DNA of 64,000 nt from Leishmania donovani (taxonomy: Eukaryota; Euglenozoa; Kinetoplastea; Trypanosomatida; Trypanosomatidae). Location of the stretch: NCBI RefSeq assembly GCF_000227135.1, contig NC_018249.1, positions 363,213 to 427,212 of the forward strand. The letters are read 5' to 3'. This document shows, in pieces, positions 1 through 8,834 of this stretch. Made by a program: the position numbers and the translations under genes. Every line of letters begins with the position of its first letter. The stretch's first letter is position 1. The notes beneath the pieces were generated by a model. The model ran no database searches. It had not been told where the DNA came from and saw nothing but the letters and a program-made list of their open reading frames with translations.

Positions 1-701
1 TCGGCACAGCCATTTGCGCGTACACCCATACAGGTACATACAACCGTAACAACGGAAAGCAAGCGCAAGGCACCTGTGGGCAGCTGGTCGCTCGTGTGTG
101 TGTGCGACTCTGTCAGTCTACCTGGCATGCGCGCATGCTTCTCTCTGATTACCTCGTTACGAGCCGCCGCGCCACCCCCACCCCAACTCCTCCTCCTGTC
201 TCTGCCTCGGTGTGGCCCAGTTTTGCGTTGCTGTTCGTATCGCTTAGCGGCTCGCAAAGCGGGAGCTCTTTTCCTTATCAGCGCCATCATTAGTTTCCGC
301 GGCACATCCGCTGCACAACCCTGCAGTGCCTTCACCTCCTCTCCTGGTCCACTCTGTGTATGCGTGTGTGGTGTGTGTCTGCTCTGCAGAAAAAGAAGGA
401 GGCGCTTCTCGGTGTACCTGGGCATGTGAACTACACGGCGGACGCTGTCAGGCGGCTTCCACCAAAAGAAAGGTCACGATCACTGCCTTAATCTTCTTCC
501 ATCCTCCGCCACCAGCTCAGTAGCACCGGATTATGTGTGCGTGTGCGCGCGTTGCCCCTGTCCCTTCCCACACGCGCACGCACATACGCACACCGTTCTT
601 CTTTTCTTCTCTTGCTGGCCCGTTTTTTTTGGGGGGGAGGGCATCGAGCCCCGCCCCTAGCAAAGACGAGCAGACACACATACCTACGCCAGTGAAGGAA
701 A
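1..701 (+). other. Spacer upstream of the NPR2-like gene
   Basis: No credible gene is seen here; the short open frames are Cys/Arg/Pro-rich translations of TG- and C-rich spacer DNA. It holds two pyrimidine-rich blocks (about 171-219 and 594-630). The second lies 70-110 bases upstream of the NPR2-like ATG and is the likelier trans-splicing signal. The window begins inside this spacer, so the upstream gene is not visible. Confidence 0.6.
594..660 (+). promoter_or_regulatory. Candidate spliced-leader acceptor region, NPR2-like gene
   Basis: A CT-rich tract at 594-615 and a T8 run ending at 630 are followed by AG dinucleotides at 638-639, 646-647 and 659-660, all just upstream of the ATG at 702. 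This is the usual trypanosomatid arrangement (polypyrimidine tract, then first usable AG). Which AG is used cannot be decided from sequence. Confidence 0.45.
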
Positions 702-3700
702 ATGCAGCAAAGCCACGCCAATAATATGGTTCGCAACACCGCCGCCGCCACCTCCACGGCGCCGTCCGCCAACTGCGCTAGCAGCGACACGCTTTTCCGA
801 CTGGAGTGCGTGCTGCTCTTCGCGTTGGATGTGGTGAGGGGTCCGTACATCCACAGTTGTGCACCGGCTCACCCGCCAGAGGCGATTCGGTCTTTCTTGG
901 AATCCCAGGCGGCGCCTGCCTCGCCTTCTTCCGCGGCTGCTCCCTACTCTGCAGCGGCGGCGGCGGCGAGCCCGGCAGTCGGAGCCGAGCCAGCGCGGCG
1001 TGGCTCACTACCACTACCGCCGCCGCCATCCCCGGACCTGAAAAAGGTCTCCGCGGAGATGATAGGCGACGATACCACAAGGATGTCCCCAGCTGGATCC
1101 AACTGCGACGTGGCGACGGCGGTGCCGTACACGAAGATGGCGAATGCCGCCATGCACCCATCACCCTCGTTCGGGGCGTGTAGCATTGGTGGGGGCGATG
1201 GTGGGCTGGTCGATGCCTCACCAGCCTTGGAGCTGGGGTCGCTGCAGCACAGCGCTCGCACGCCGCTGCTCAAGGAGCAGCGGCTGTCCCCCTTGTCTCT
1301 CGCCAACCGCGCTGGTGCGGCTGCTGGCCTGTCGGCATCAATGCTGGGTAACATAACCGGCGGCGACGTGCGCAGCGTGTCCTTCTCGCCGGTAGCACAG
1401 AGTCACCTCGTCGGGCTGCGCGACACTACAGGACAAACCGAGACGCGCGCCCTCGCGGTGGACACCAGCGGTACCAACCACGCCGCCTCCGAGGACAGCG
1501 CGGCCTTCTCGTTATCCCCACAGACGTGTACGAATGAGTCGCAGCTGACGCCGCCAAGACCGTCGCCGAAGGTGGGCTCGTCTGCGTTGGCAGCATCTCC
1601 GTCGATCGGTGGTGGGGATGCGCCAACCGCGGGCATAAGCCCGGGCGAATACAGCGGTGAGCCGGCACACACCAATGCTGGACACTACCGTGACGCCCGC
1701 AGCGAAGTAGCACATGCGTTGGAGCGGAGGACCAACGTGGACAGCGGCAATACCCCAACGCGCAGACTACCTGAGGCACCCGCGGTCACCACGACAACCG
1801 ACGCGCACTGCTCCAACACATCCTCGCCGAACGCCACTCCTGTAAGCACGCCGCCCATGACCACCGCTCCCCCAAGTGCCAGTATCAACAGAGGCGTAGC
1901 CGTCCCAGGAGCGGCCACCGAGAGATGTGCGGTGACGGAAGGCCAGCAGCAGCTCCCGCACCATCGCCACCCTCAACACTTGCTGCCTTCCTCTCCCCAG
2001 GTGTGGCCATCACTCCATCTCACAACCACAGCCGCGACACGTGGCACTCCGTTGCCTCCGACGAGCACCACTGCGGCAACAACCGCAGCGGACAACGGCA
2101 GGATGAGCGGCTACAACGACGTCTTTGTCCCGCGCTCTGAGTTCTGTCGCCGTGTGCTGTGGTTATACCCCGCTGAATCGGGGCTGCTCTTCCTCTACTA
2201 CCCAGAAGACATTCCCGGTGAGCATTACCAGCGCAAGACGCTGCGCTACTCCCTGTGTCTTGTCTTCCGCGTCGATCACAAGCAGATGACAATTGGAGAT
2301 GGCCTGCTGCATCAGCTGGTGCACCCATACAGCGTGGTGCTCACCAATATCGCCGAAGAGCTGCGCGAGGCGGAGCTGAAGTATGCGTACATGATTCGCG
2401 GGCTGCGCTCCTTCGATTCAGCGTCGTGGCAGATGTCGAGACTCGCGCTGAAATCGCCCATACCCTCCCTCCCTACTACTGCAACGACCGCATTTAACGT
2501 GGCAGCGCAATCACCGGTAGCGTCTTTCATGGCCGGTGCTCACGTCGCAGAGGTTGCCGAGGACGCCGACGAAGGCGTGGGCCAGGCACATCTGGCAACG
2601 CCGCCAGAGCTCCCCTCCAGCGCCATCCAGAAGCCATGCACAATCCTCGGCGGTCGTGTTACTGGGCAGGCCGACACAACGGCACCGTCGACGACGACAA
2701 CGACGGCAGTCGCCATGACGGCCGGTGCCATCTTCAATGCCCCTTCCAGCACATCAGCGAGCCCTAACTCGTACCATCCGCCCTTTCTGGAGCACAGCGG
2801 CGCAGTGCCGGCTGCGGTATCGGTAGCAGTAGCAGCGGGCGGGACTAACAGGCTGCACCCCCCGTCGAAGATGGCGGACCGCACGTCGTCGTCCCTTATG
2901 TCCCCACAGCAACCAGCTGCGCCACCGCTTGGCGACGAGGGGACTGAAGCTCACGGAAGCGCTGAAGCCGCCACGGCTACCATTTCCGGCGGCTGCAGCT
3001 CGCAGCAGTGCGAAGATAGCGCACGTGTCGCTAAGAGCCGTCGTGATGGGGACGGTGGGTCGCTGGCATCGGGCGTACATGGGTGCGGTGACTCCTCACC
3101 GAACGCCATCACAGCCGCCGCGGCGAGCCACACGGCGCATGCGTCATCGTCGCACTGCAGCATTTCCTTCTCCCCGCCTACCGGAGCCCACATTGGCTCA
3201 AGCGGTGGTTCAACAGCGGCCACCGCCGGTGACAGCGGCATCCGCTCCTCTTCATCGTACCTCACCAACATGGAATCGTTAGAAATAGCCATCACCCCGC
3301 CCTCCTCCTCCTCCCTGCCGGTGCGCAGTCGCACTATAAGTGAGACTGCCGCCACCTTTCATTTCCCGTTGGCGCAGCCGCGAGCACTAGAGGAGTCGGC
3401 GAGCATGGCAGCCAGCGGCAGCGCCGCCTGCTCGTCGTTCAGCCTCACGGCGGCACCTGCCTCCGTCCCTTATGTCGCTCTCGGCGGCGCCGTCAAAGCG
3501 CACTGCGGCGGAGGCCGTCAGCAGCAGCACTCCATGGCAGGTGCCAGTGCCGCCACCCCACCGCGTGTTCCCTCTCCCTTCCAGGGCCCGGCTCCCACAA
3601 CAGCTGTGGCGAGCATGCACATCTTGAACGCCTTCATCACCCCACCCACGGAGCCGAAGTGGACGCCGCTGAGCGAGTTGGTGGACGAGCTCTTCCGCTG

Positions 3701-6542
3701 CCTAAGTTACACGGAGGCACCCGACGGCAATGGAGACCGCGAGCGAGACGGGCAGGTCGGCAGTCCGGCCGCGGATGGACGCACGCCACTGACTGCGTCG
3801 CCGACGCCTGCCGGCGCCGCCTTGGGACTAGCTGCACAACAACCAGAGGGTGCGCTCGGTGAGGAAATGAGCAGCAAAGCCCTGGCGCAGCGCTCAATTT
3901 CTACCACCTCGGCTTCACCTACTGGGCAGCAGCAGCAGCGCGGCGACACGAGTGTTGTGCACCTGTCCAACCGGCTGAGCTTCCATGTGCGGCGCATGGC
4001 GCCACTGCAGCCGGCGCGCCTCCTCCACTTCGATCACGTCCCTGTCCCGGTCGTTGCGTACGATCCTCAGATGATGGAGTGGATGGATATGGCTGTCCAT
4101 CACGTGTTCCGGTTGGTGGATGGCGTTCGTACCGTGGCCGATCTTGTGTTCAGCGTCGCCATGGGCACCACCACTACGCTCGCGGAGGTGTACGCAGATG
4201 CACTTCAGCGGAGCGTCGCGGAGCAGCAGGCCGCGCCTGTGACAGCGCAAAGTACGACTTCCGCAAGTGCCGGCGCCTCCGCAGCGCAGAGGAGCACCAC
4301 TGCCCATCGCGATCGCGCCCGCGGTGCTGCCGTCAAAGTTGCGGCGCCCCTCTCCGCGCCGGGAACTGCTGCCGCTGCTTCGGCGGCGGCGGCGGTGGTG
4401 GAAGTGCATGGGTCTGGCGAGTCGGCTGCAGAAGCTGCTAATGTGGCTGGTCGGGGGGCCAGTGCTGCTGGGAGCCCGAGCCAGTCGATCGTCGTGTCCG
4501 TTCCGATCGATATCCATCCGTGCCCGTCCTTGCTGCCTGGCGTTCGCTACCCCGCCCCAACATCAGCGGCGGCGGCCATCAGTGACGGACAGGCGCCGCT
4601 ACCCAGCCACGTCAACGTGCGCGTCACTCCTGCAGCGGCGATGGGCGCGGGCGCACCGGATACCAGCGCCCCTGTGCGCAGCGGCGCTAACGGTCTAGGA
4701 ACAGCAGTGCCGATCGCATCTGGAGTACCCGACGGCAGCAGTGTGACCTATACCGCCGCGTCCTCGCTGTCGCCGCCGCAAATCTCCGTGGAGCTCCCAC
4801 AGACGTGGGTGGCGACGGCAGGGATCGTGATGGAGGCGCTTCTCCACTTGGAGCTGTGCCACCTGATCAAGGTGTACCGCCCATGGACAGAGGGGACGCT
4901 CTACAGCACCACCCACAGTGCGCAAGGGGTACTGCGCAGCGTTCACCACCCGGCTCGCCATGTCCTGGGGCACTATCTTCTCTGCATGGCGTGGACAGAG
5001 CGGCAGGAGTGGAGGGAGACGCGACGGGCATCGGTGGCGTCGCGTATCGTCACGTCTGTCGTCGCGGAGAAGCAGCGCGCCAGCACACCACTGAGAATGG
5101 CTTCCACCCCGCAACAGTCGTCGACAGCCGCGGAGGTCTCTTCACCACCGTCATCCACAGCACCGGCAACGGCTCTTGCGATAATGCCGGCAAGCGGCGT
5201 CGGCAGTAGAGCCGCCGCCACCAAGGCCGCCGTCGCCGTGAGGTCGCCCGATCGCTTGATGGACCGCAGTGGTTGGTCGCCGCCGGCTTCCCCGCGGCTG
5301 CCGTCGTCGGTCCCGTGCGCCTCTGAAATGCACCGCAGTGGACAGCAACAGCAACTGCCACATCCGCCTCCACCCCTGACACCAGTCGCGTATCCCAGGA
5401 GCCCCTACATGCCATATTTGCCCCAGAGCGATTCTGTGCTGATGGGCGTCGGCGCCGCCCAAGCAGGGGGGTTGGACCCGAGCAGTACCGACACACACGT
5501 CTCCTCGGCTTCGACGAGCTTGGCGCCATCGCCGCTACGGCACGCGTTGAGTATCGGCGCGTCTGGACGGCTGCAGCTGACTCTCATGAGCTCCCTCCCC
5601 ACGTTTTCGCTGCAGCGTTCCGGTGCCAGCTCTGGTGGTGCTATGAGTGGCACCTCGCAGAGGTTTTCTGTGGGGAGCCAAGGCAGCCAAACCTGCGGTG
5701 GCGGCCTGCTGCCGTGCGCTGCCACAGGTGTTTCGTACGGCAGCAGTTATTCGCAGCAGCAGCAGCAGCGATGGCATCAGCATTTCTATGTACGCGGCTG
5801 TTCGCATGCCGCTCCGCTTCGCTCATGCAGCAGTACCAGCAGCAGCGAGGACAGCTGCGCCTCTGTGTCACGCAGATCGTCGTCGTCCGCATCTTCGTCT
5901 GTAAGTAGTGATAGCGGCCACTCAAGCGTGTCGTCGTCTTCATCCTCTTCTTCTGCAAACCCAATGCCGATATCCGCCTCGGCCATGCAGCCGGTGGCCG
6001 CGCTGTCGATTGCGGACGCCAGCGCCGCGCAGACATCGGCAACGCCGGCAAAGGTCGAGGCGCCGGGTTTATCTTCTCTGACGCCGGCCCCCGCTGGAGA
6101 AAGCATGCCCGCTCAGGCAAGCAAAGGTGCCGCCGCCGCTGATGGCGTCTCCCGCTCCGCGCAGCATCCGCTGAAATCGCCCAGTGGCGACGGCGCTGCA
6201 ATCGAGAGGCCCGCTGCCGAGCCGACCGCTGCGTCTGCGATCAGGGCGGCAGAGAGCCAAGCTGCGGGGGTCGTGGCTGCCGAAGCGTCGCGACGGCAGA
6301 AGCGACGCCGCCGCCGCCCTTCGCTAAAGGTCTTCGCCCCGACGGAAGCGGACGTGAACCGAGCCGCAGCTGCCGCCTTGTGTGCGCTCGCTAAGTTTAA
6401 CAACGCCAGCGTCTTATCCGTGCAGGAGGAGATGCGGCGCATCCCGGTGTGGGCAACCAGCTTCAACGATTGGTCCGACCGCTGCGTGAAGGCATTGGTG
6501 GAGGTGGCGGTACTGAACAACTGGTTAGAGGATGTGTCGTAA
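702..6542 (+). CDS. NPR2/NPRL2-like GATOR1 subunit, greatly expanded
   Basis: Likely homologue of Npr2/NPRL2, which with Npr3 and Iml1/DEPDC5 forms GATOR1 (SEACIT), the complex that represses TORC1 on amino-acid shortage, acting at lysosomal or vacuolar membranes in other eukaryotes. The 1946-residue protein keeps the family blocks in order. A longin-type N-terminal strand lies near residues 36-52 (ECVLLFALDVVRGPYIH). The central block is at about 475-575 and includes FCRRVLWLYP and YSLCLVFRVD. A block at 1088-1150 contains NRLSFHVRRMAP and DGVRTVADLVF, matching the family's IDGVR element. A helical block lies at 1360-1396, and a C-terminal winged-helix-like end at 1882-1946. Between them are long Ala/Ser/Thr/Pro/Gln inserts, with a poly-Ser tract near 1730-1750. 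Human NPRL2 is about 380 residues, so roughly three quarters of this protein is insertion. The first ATG in frame was taken as the start; a second lies at 726. Assignment is by motif order, not by alignment. Confidence 0.75.
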   Translation: MQQSHANNMVRNTAAATSTAPSANCASSDTLFRLECVLLFALDVVRGPYIHSCAPAHPPEAIRSFLESQAAPASPSSAAAPYSAAAAAASPAVGAEPARRGSLPLPPPPSPDLKKVSAEMIGDDTTRMSPAGSNCDVATAVPYTKMANAAMHPSPSFGACSIGGGDGGLVDASPALELGSLQHSARTPLLKEQRLSPLSLANRAGAAAGLSASMLGNITGGDVRSVSFSPVAQSHLVGLRDTTGQTETRALAVDTSGTNHAASEDSAAFSLSPQTCTNESQLTPPRPSPKVGSSALAASPSIGGGDAPTAGISPGEYSGEPAHTNAGHYRDARSEVAHALERRTNVDSGNTPTRRLPEAPAVTTTTDAHCSNTSSPNATPVSTPPMTTAPPSASINRGVAVPGAATERCAVTEGQQQLPHHRHPQHLLPSSPQVWPSLHLTTTAATRGTPLPPTSTTAATTAADNGRMSGYNDVFVPRSEFCRRVLWLYPAESGLLFLYYPEDIPGEHYQRKTLRYSLCLVFRVDHKQMTIGDGLLHQLVHPYSVVLTNIAEELREAELKYAYMIRGLRSFDSASWQMSRLALKSPIPSLPTTATTAFNVAAQSPVASFMAGAHVAEVAEDADEGVGQAHLATPPELPSSAIQKPCTILGGRVTGQADTTAPSTTTTTAVAMTAGAIFNAPSSTSASPNSYHPPFLEHSGAVPAAVSVAVAAGGTNRLHPPSKMADRTSSSLMSPQQPAAPPLGDEGTEAHGSAEAATATISGGCSSQQCEDSARVAKSRRDGDGGSLASGVHGCGDSSPNAITAAAASHTAHASSSHCSISFSPPTGAHIGSSGGSTAATAGDSGIRSSSSYLTNMESLEIAITPPSSSSLPVRSRTISETAATFHFPLAQPRALEESASMAASGSAACSSFSLTAAPASVPYVALGGAVKAHCGGGRQQQHSMAGASAATPPRVPSPFQGPAPTTAVASMHILNAFITPPTEPKWTPLSELVDELFRCLSYTEAPDGNGDRERDGQVGSPAADGRTPLTASPTPAGAALGLAAQQPEGALGEEMSSKALAQRSISTTSASPTGQQQQRGDTSVVHLSNRLSFHVRRMAPLQPARLLHFDHVPVPVVAYDPQMMEWMDMAVHHVFRLVDGVRTVADLVFSVAMGTTTTLAEVYADALQRSVAEQQAAPVTAQSTTSASAGASAAQRSTTAHRDRARGAAVKVAAPLSAPGTAAAASAAAAVVEVHGSGESAAEAANVAGRGASAAGSPSQSIVVSVPIDIHPCPSLLPGVRYPAPTSAAAAISDGQAPLPSHVNVRVTPAAAMGAGAPDTSAPVRSGANGLGTAVPIASGVPDGSSVTYTAASSLSPPQISVELPQTWVATAGIVMEALLHLELCHLIKVYRPWTEGTLYSTTHSAQGVLRSVHHPARHVLGHYLLCMAWTERQEWRETRRASVASRIVTSVVAEKQRASTPLRMASTPQQSSTAAEVSSPPSSTAPATALAIMPASGVGSRAAATKAAVAVRSPDRLMDRSGWSPPASPRLPSSVPCASEMHRSGQQQQLPHPPPPLTPVAYPRSPYMPYLPQSDSVLMGVGAAQAGGLDPSSTDTHVSSASTSLAPSPLRHALSIGASGRLQLTLMSSLPTFSLQRSGASSGGAMSGTSQRFSVGSQGSQTCGGGLLPCAATGVSYGSSYSQQQQQRWHQHFYVRGCSHAAPLRSCSSTSSSEDSCASVSRRSSSSASSSVSSDSGHSSVSSSSSSSSANPMPISASAMQPVAALSIADASAAQTSATPAKVEAPGLSSLTPAPAGESMPAQASKGAAAADGVSRSAQHPLKSPSGDGAAIERPAAEPTAASAIRAAESQAAGVVAAEASRRQKRRRRRPSLKVFAPTEADVNRAAAAALCALAKFNNASVLSVQEEMRRIPVWATSFNDWSDRCVKALVEVAVLNNWLEDVS

Positions 6543-6742
6543 TAGCGGTGCAAACATCGATGGTGGGGAACGCCATGCTGAACGGTGATGAACACGTCTT
6601 CTCGTGCGTCGATAGGGCACCCGTATCAGGTACGTGTACGTGTTCGTCTGGGTGTGCAAGCGACCATGATCTGCGCGTATTACTCGGGGGAAACGAAAAA
6701 AAAAAAGAAACACAGAAAGCCATAAGCGCTAATCGGAGCAGA

Positions 6743-6763
6743 GGCGGGGGCGGGCGGGGGCGG
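6743..6763 (+). other. G-rich segment with quadruplex potential
   Basis: Runs of 5, 3 and 5 guanines separated by single cytosines, flanked by GG pairs, lie on the mRNA-sense strand. This could form a two-tier RNA quadruplex in the 3' UTR of the NPR2-like transcript. Function is not shown. Confidence 0.35.
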
Positions 6764-6975
6764 CAGCGGCCGGCTCATGAGCTCTTTGGCAGCTGCTGGA
6801 AAGTGATGATGTGGGCGTCGATGAGCGTGCGTGTGCGCGTCGACCCCGCTAAGGGGCAACGGTGCAAGGAGATGGCTCACGTGCGGCGCACATTCGCGGC
6901 TGTTCACACTTTTTTTTTTGCGTGTATGGCGCAGCTCACGCATCTCTACCTTGTAATCTGCATCGGCCAGGGGGG

Positions 6976-7047
6976 GAGCAAGGGCACGCGAGGTGCACGC
7001 GCCACCGCACCGGCAAAAGAGCATGTGCACCTCGCGTGCCCTTGCTC
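6976..7047 (+). repeat. Perfect 23-bp inverted repeat (hairpin)
   Basis: Positions 6976-6998 (beginning GAGCAAGGGCAC) are the exact reverse complement of 7025-7047 (ending GTGCCCTTGCTC), with a 26-base spacer. The transcript would fold into a GC-rich 23-bp stem without mismatches. Pairing stops at the next base on each side (G against G). Nothing else found in the window matches this. It is too long and exact for a chance spacer palindrome, but whether it is an RNA processing signal, a regulatory hairpin, a double-stranded RNA source or a remnant of a mobile element cannot be told from sequence. Confidence 0.9.
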
Positions 7048-7193
7048 GAATGATATGGCATGATGCCCACGCGCGTCCCTTACCCCATCCTCTCTCCTCC
7101 TCTCTCCCTCATGACCGCGGGCGACTCACGCCAAGACCATAAATACATTCGTGTGACCAGTAACTCTAGTGGAGCAGCAGCTGGGCAACGCAA

Positions 7194-7251
7194 CCCCCCT
7201 GTTCTCTTCTCCTCCTCCGCCCCTATCGCCGGCCCTCACCCTCATCTCCAG
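7194..7251 (+). promoter_or_regulatory. Candidate spliced-leader acceptor, small membrane ORF
   Basis: A long C/T-rich tract (7194-7249) ends in CAG, with AG at 7250-7251, 87 bases upstream of the ATG at 7338. A further CAG occurs near 7268. Its presence supports a separate mature mRNA for the small ORF. Confidence 0.5.
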
Positions 7252-7337
7252 CGCCGCGACCGTTTTCAGCAGTGCATAGACATAGGCGCACCCACGCGCA
7301 TACGCCTCCGACCCCCTACCGCCCTGTTTTCATCATC

Positions 7338-7538
7338 ATGGACCCCTACTACTGCTTGCTGGCGTTAATGTTCGCCTTCGTGTGTTTCACACTGTTCCTG
7401 CTCACACGCAGCGCTGGTAGGATCGCGAAGGAACGTGAGGCTGAGGCTGAGGCCGCCGCCGCAGCCTCCTCGGTGAGGGAGGGCGAAAGCGTCGCCATGG
7501 GCAGCACCCGCGTCCGCCGTGCCCGCCGAGAGGAGTAA
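7338..7538 (+). CDS. Small single-span membrane protein, unrecognised
   Basis: A 66-residue open frame starting MDPYYCLLALMF. Residues 4-25 form one strongly hydrophobic segment (CLLALMFAFVCFTLFLLT), followed by a basic/acidic stretch (RIAKEREAEAEA) and an Arg-rich C-terminus (RVRRARREE). This fits an N-terminal signal anchor with a short charged tail. I recognise no family. In-frame upstream codons extend the frame to 7272, but that part is His/Arg/Pro-rich and spacer-like, so the ATG at 7338 is preferred. Support comes from the clean transmembrane segment, GC-biased third positions and an upstream trans-splicing tract. It could still be a fortuitous frame in UTR. Confidence 0.5.
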   Translation: MDPYYCLLALMFAFVCFTLFLLTRSAGRIAKEREAEAEAAAAASSVREGESVAMGSTRVRRARREE

Positions 7539-8834
7539 GAAAAGGCGAAGAAGTGGTGGACAGTCTACATATGCGCGTAGGTGCGCTCATTCAAGCGAAG
7601 TGGTTGCGATGGTCGCTTTCCGACGCATATCCTTGAGCACAGGCATACAAACACACACCTCTACACGCGAGGTGTCCCGTGCTTGTATGGCGTTGTCTTT
7701 TTCTTTTCCGTCCTTTAGTATGCGTGTGTGCATGCACAAGGATATGCGTCGTCGTCGCTCTGTCTTTTTATCACTGCCCGCATCTGCGTGCTTGTGTGCT
7801 GGTGCCGCCGTACCTTGCTGTTGGAGGGGGGCCGTCTGGTGACTCGATCGCCTTGGCGATATGGTTTGCGAGTTGTCCACTGTCTCTCTGAGCACGGTTG
7901 CAGTAATGATTGTACCTAAGTAGCTCTTCACCTTCTCCCTATCATTGGATAGTACCGGTGCCGCCCCTCATCCTCCCCCCCCCACCCGCAACGACAAGGA
8001 GAGGGTGAGGCAGAGCAGCAGAGGAGGACAGGTGATGTGAAAGAGGCCATGAGAGCATGAAAAAGGATGCACGCAAACACACCCGAGAATGCATACGGCG
8101 CTCGTGCGTGTGTGCACTCGACGACTTCAGCGGTTCGAGGCCCCCGCCGTCGTTCCCTCTGGGTGCCAGTGCCTCTGTTCAGACGCGCCCTCCCCACCTC
8201 ATCCTTTTACGCCGGGTCAAACACATGGTGCGCGCATGCGCACACCCGGATAGCGAAGTGCCCCGCGCAAGGCTGGCACTCCAGCGACGTAAACTTTTTT
8301 CCGGCGAAGGCAGACGAAAAATCGCGACAAACCCCGGACGGTGGTCTGTGTGCAGTGGCGCAGGATATCATCTCGGGTTGCATGATGTAGGTGTTTGCGA
8401 GCTGTGGAGATTCACCGCGTTGTCGGCCTCGCCAACCCTTCTCCTCCCTCTTGCACACACACACATGCATACGCATACGCTTTCCTCCTCTGCCCTCGTG
8501 CTTCGCCATTTTTGAGACACATCGCACACACACACACACATACATACAGATAAGTATACACTCATACGTACGGCCACATTCGGTAGGAATAACACGTGGA
8601 GCGTACTCCCTGCCTGCTGCGCCTCGGTGATGCTGTGTGCAGAAGGTACCAATCGTCGCGCTCTTCTTTATCTGTGTTGTGCAGCCTACAGGTACCCACA
8701 CGCACGCGCGCACGCAAGGGGACCTTCAACGCGCATTGTGCGAGCGAGCACAGCCGGGCGAGATAACGAAAAGAGCGGTGCGGGCAGGACGCAGTGCGCC
8801 GCAACGAAACAGGGAGGCAGAGACGTTCACCAGC
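7539..8834 (+). other. Spacer upstream of the WD40 gene
   Basis: No convincing gene. CT-rich segments occur at about 7922-7995 and 8430-8515, CA repeats near 8453-8466 and 8526-8545, and a splice acceptor candidate at 8683. Small open frames here have spacer-like composition (His/Cys/Arg/Ser). Confidence 0.6.
8658..8684 (+). promoter_or_regulatory. Candidate spliced-leader acceptor, WD40 gene
   Basis: A pyrimidine-rich stretch (CGCTCTTCTTTATCTGTG) is followed by GCAG with AG at 8683-8684, and another AG at 8690-8691. It lies inside the apparent open frame that begins at 8637, so an mRNA spliced here would start translation at the ATG at 8835. Confidence 0.45.

Larger units (their letters stand above)
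6543..7337 (+). other. Spacer between NPR2-like gene and small membrane ORF
   Basis: About 0.8 kb without a convincing larger gene. It holds an A-rich stretch near 6696-6715, a G-rich segment at 6743-6763, a perfect 23-bp inverted repeat (6976-7047), and CT-rich blocks at 7081-7110 and 7194-7249 ahead of the small ORF. Most of it is probably 3' UTR of the NPR2-like mRNA. Confidence 0.6.
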
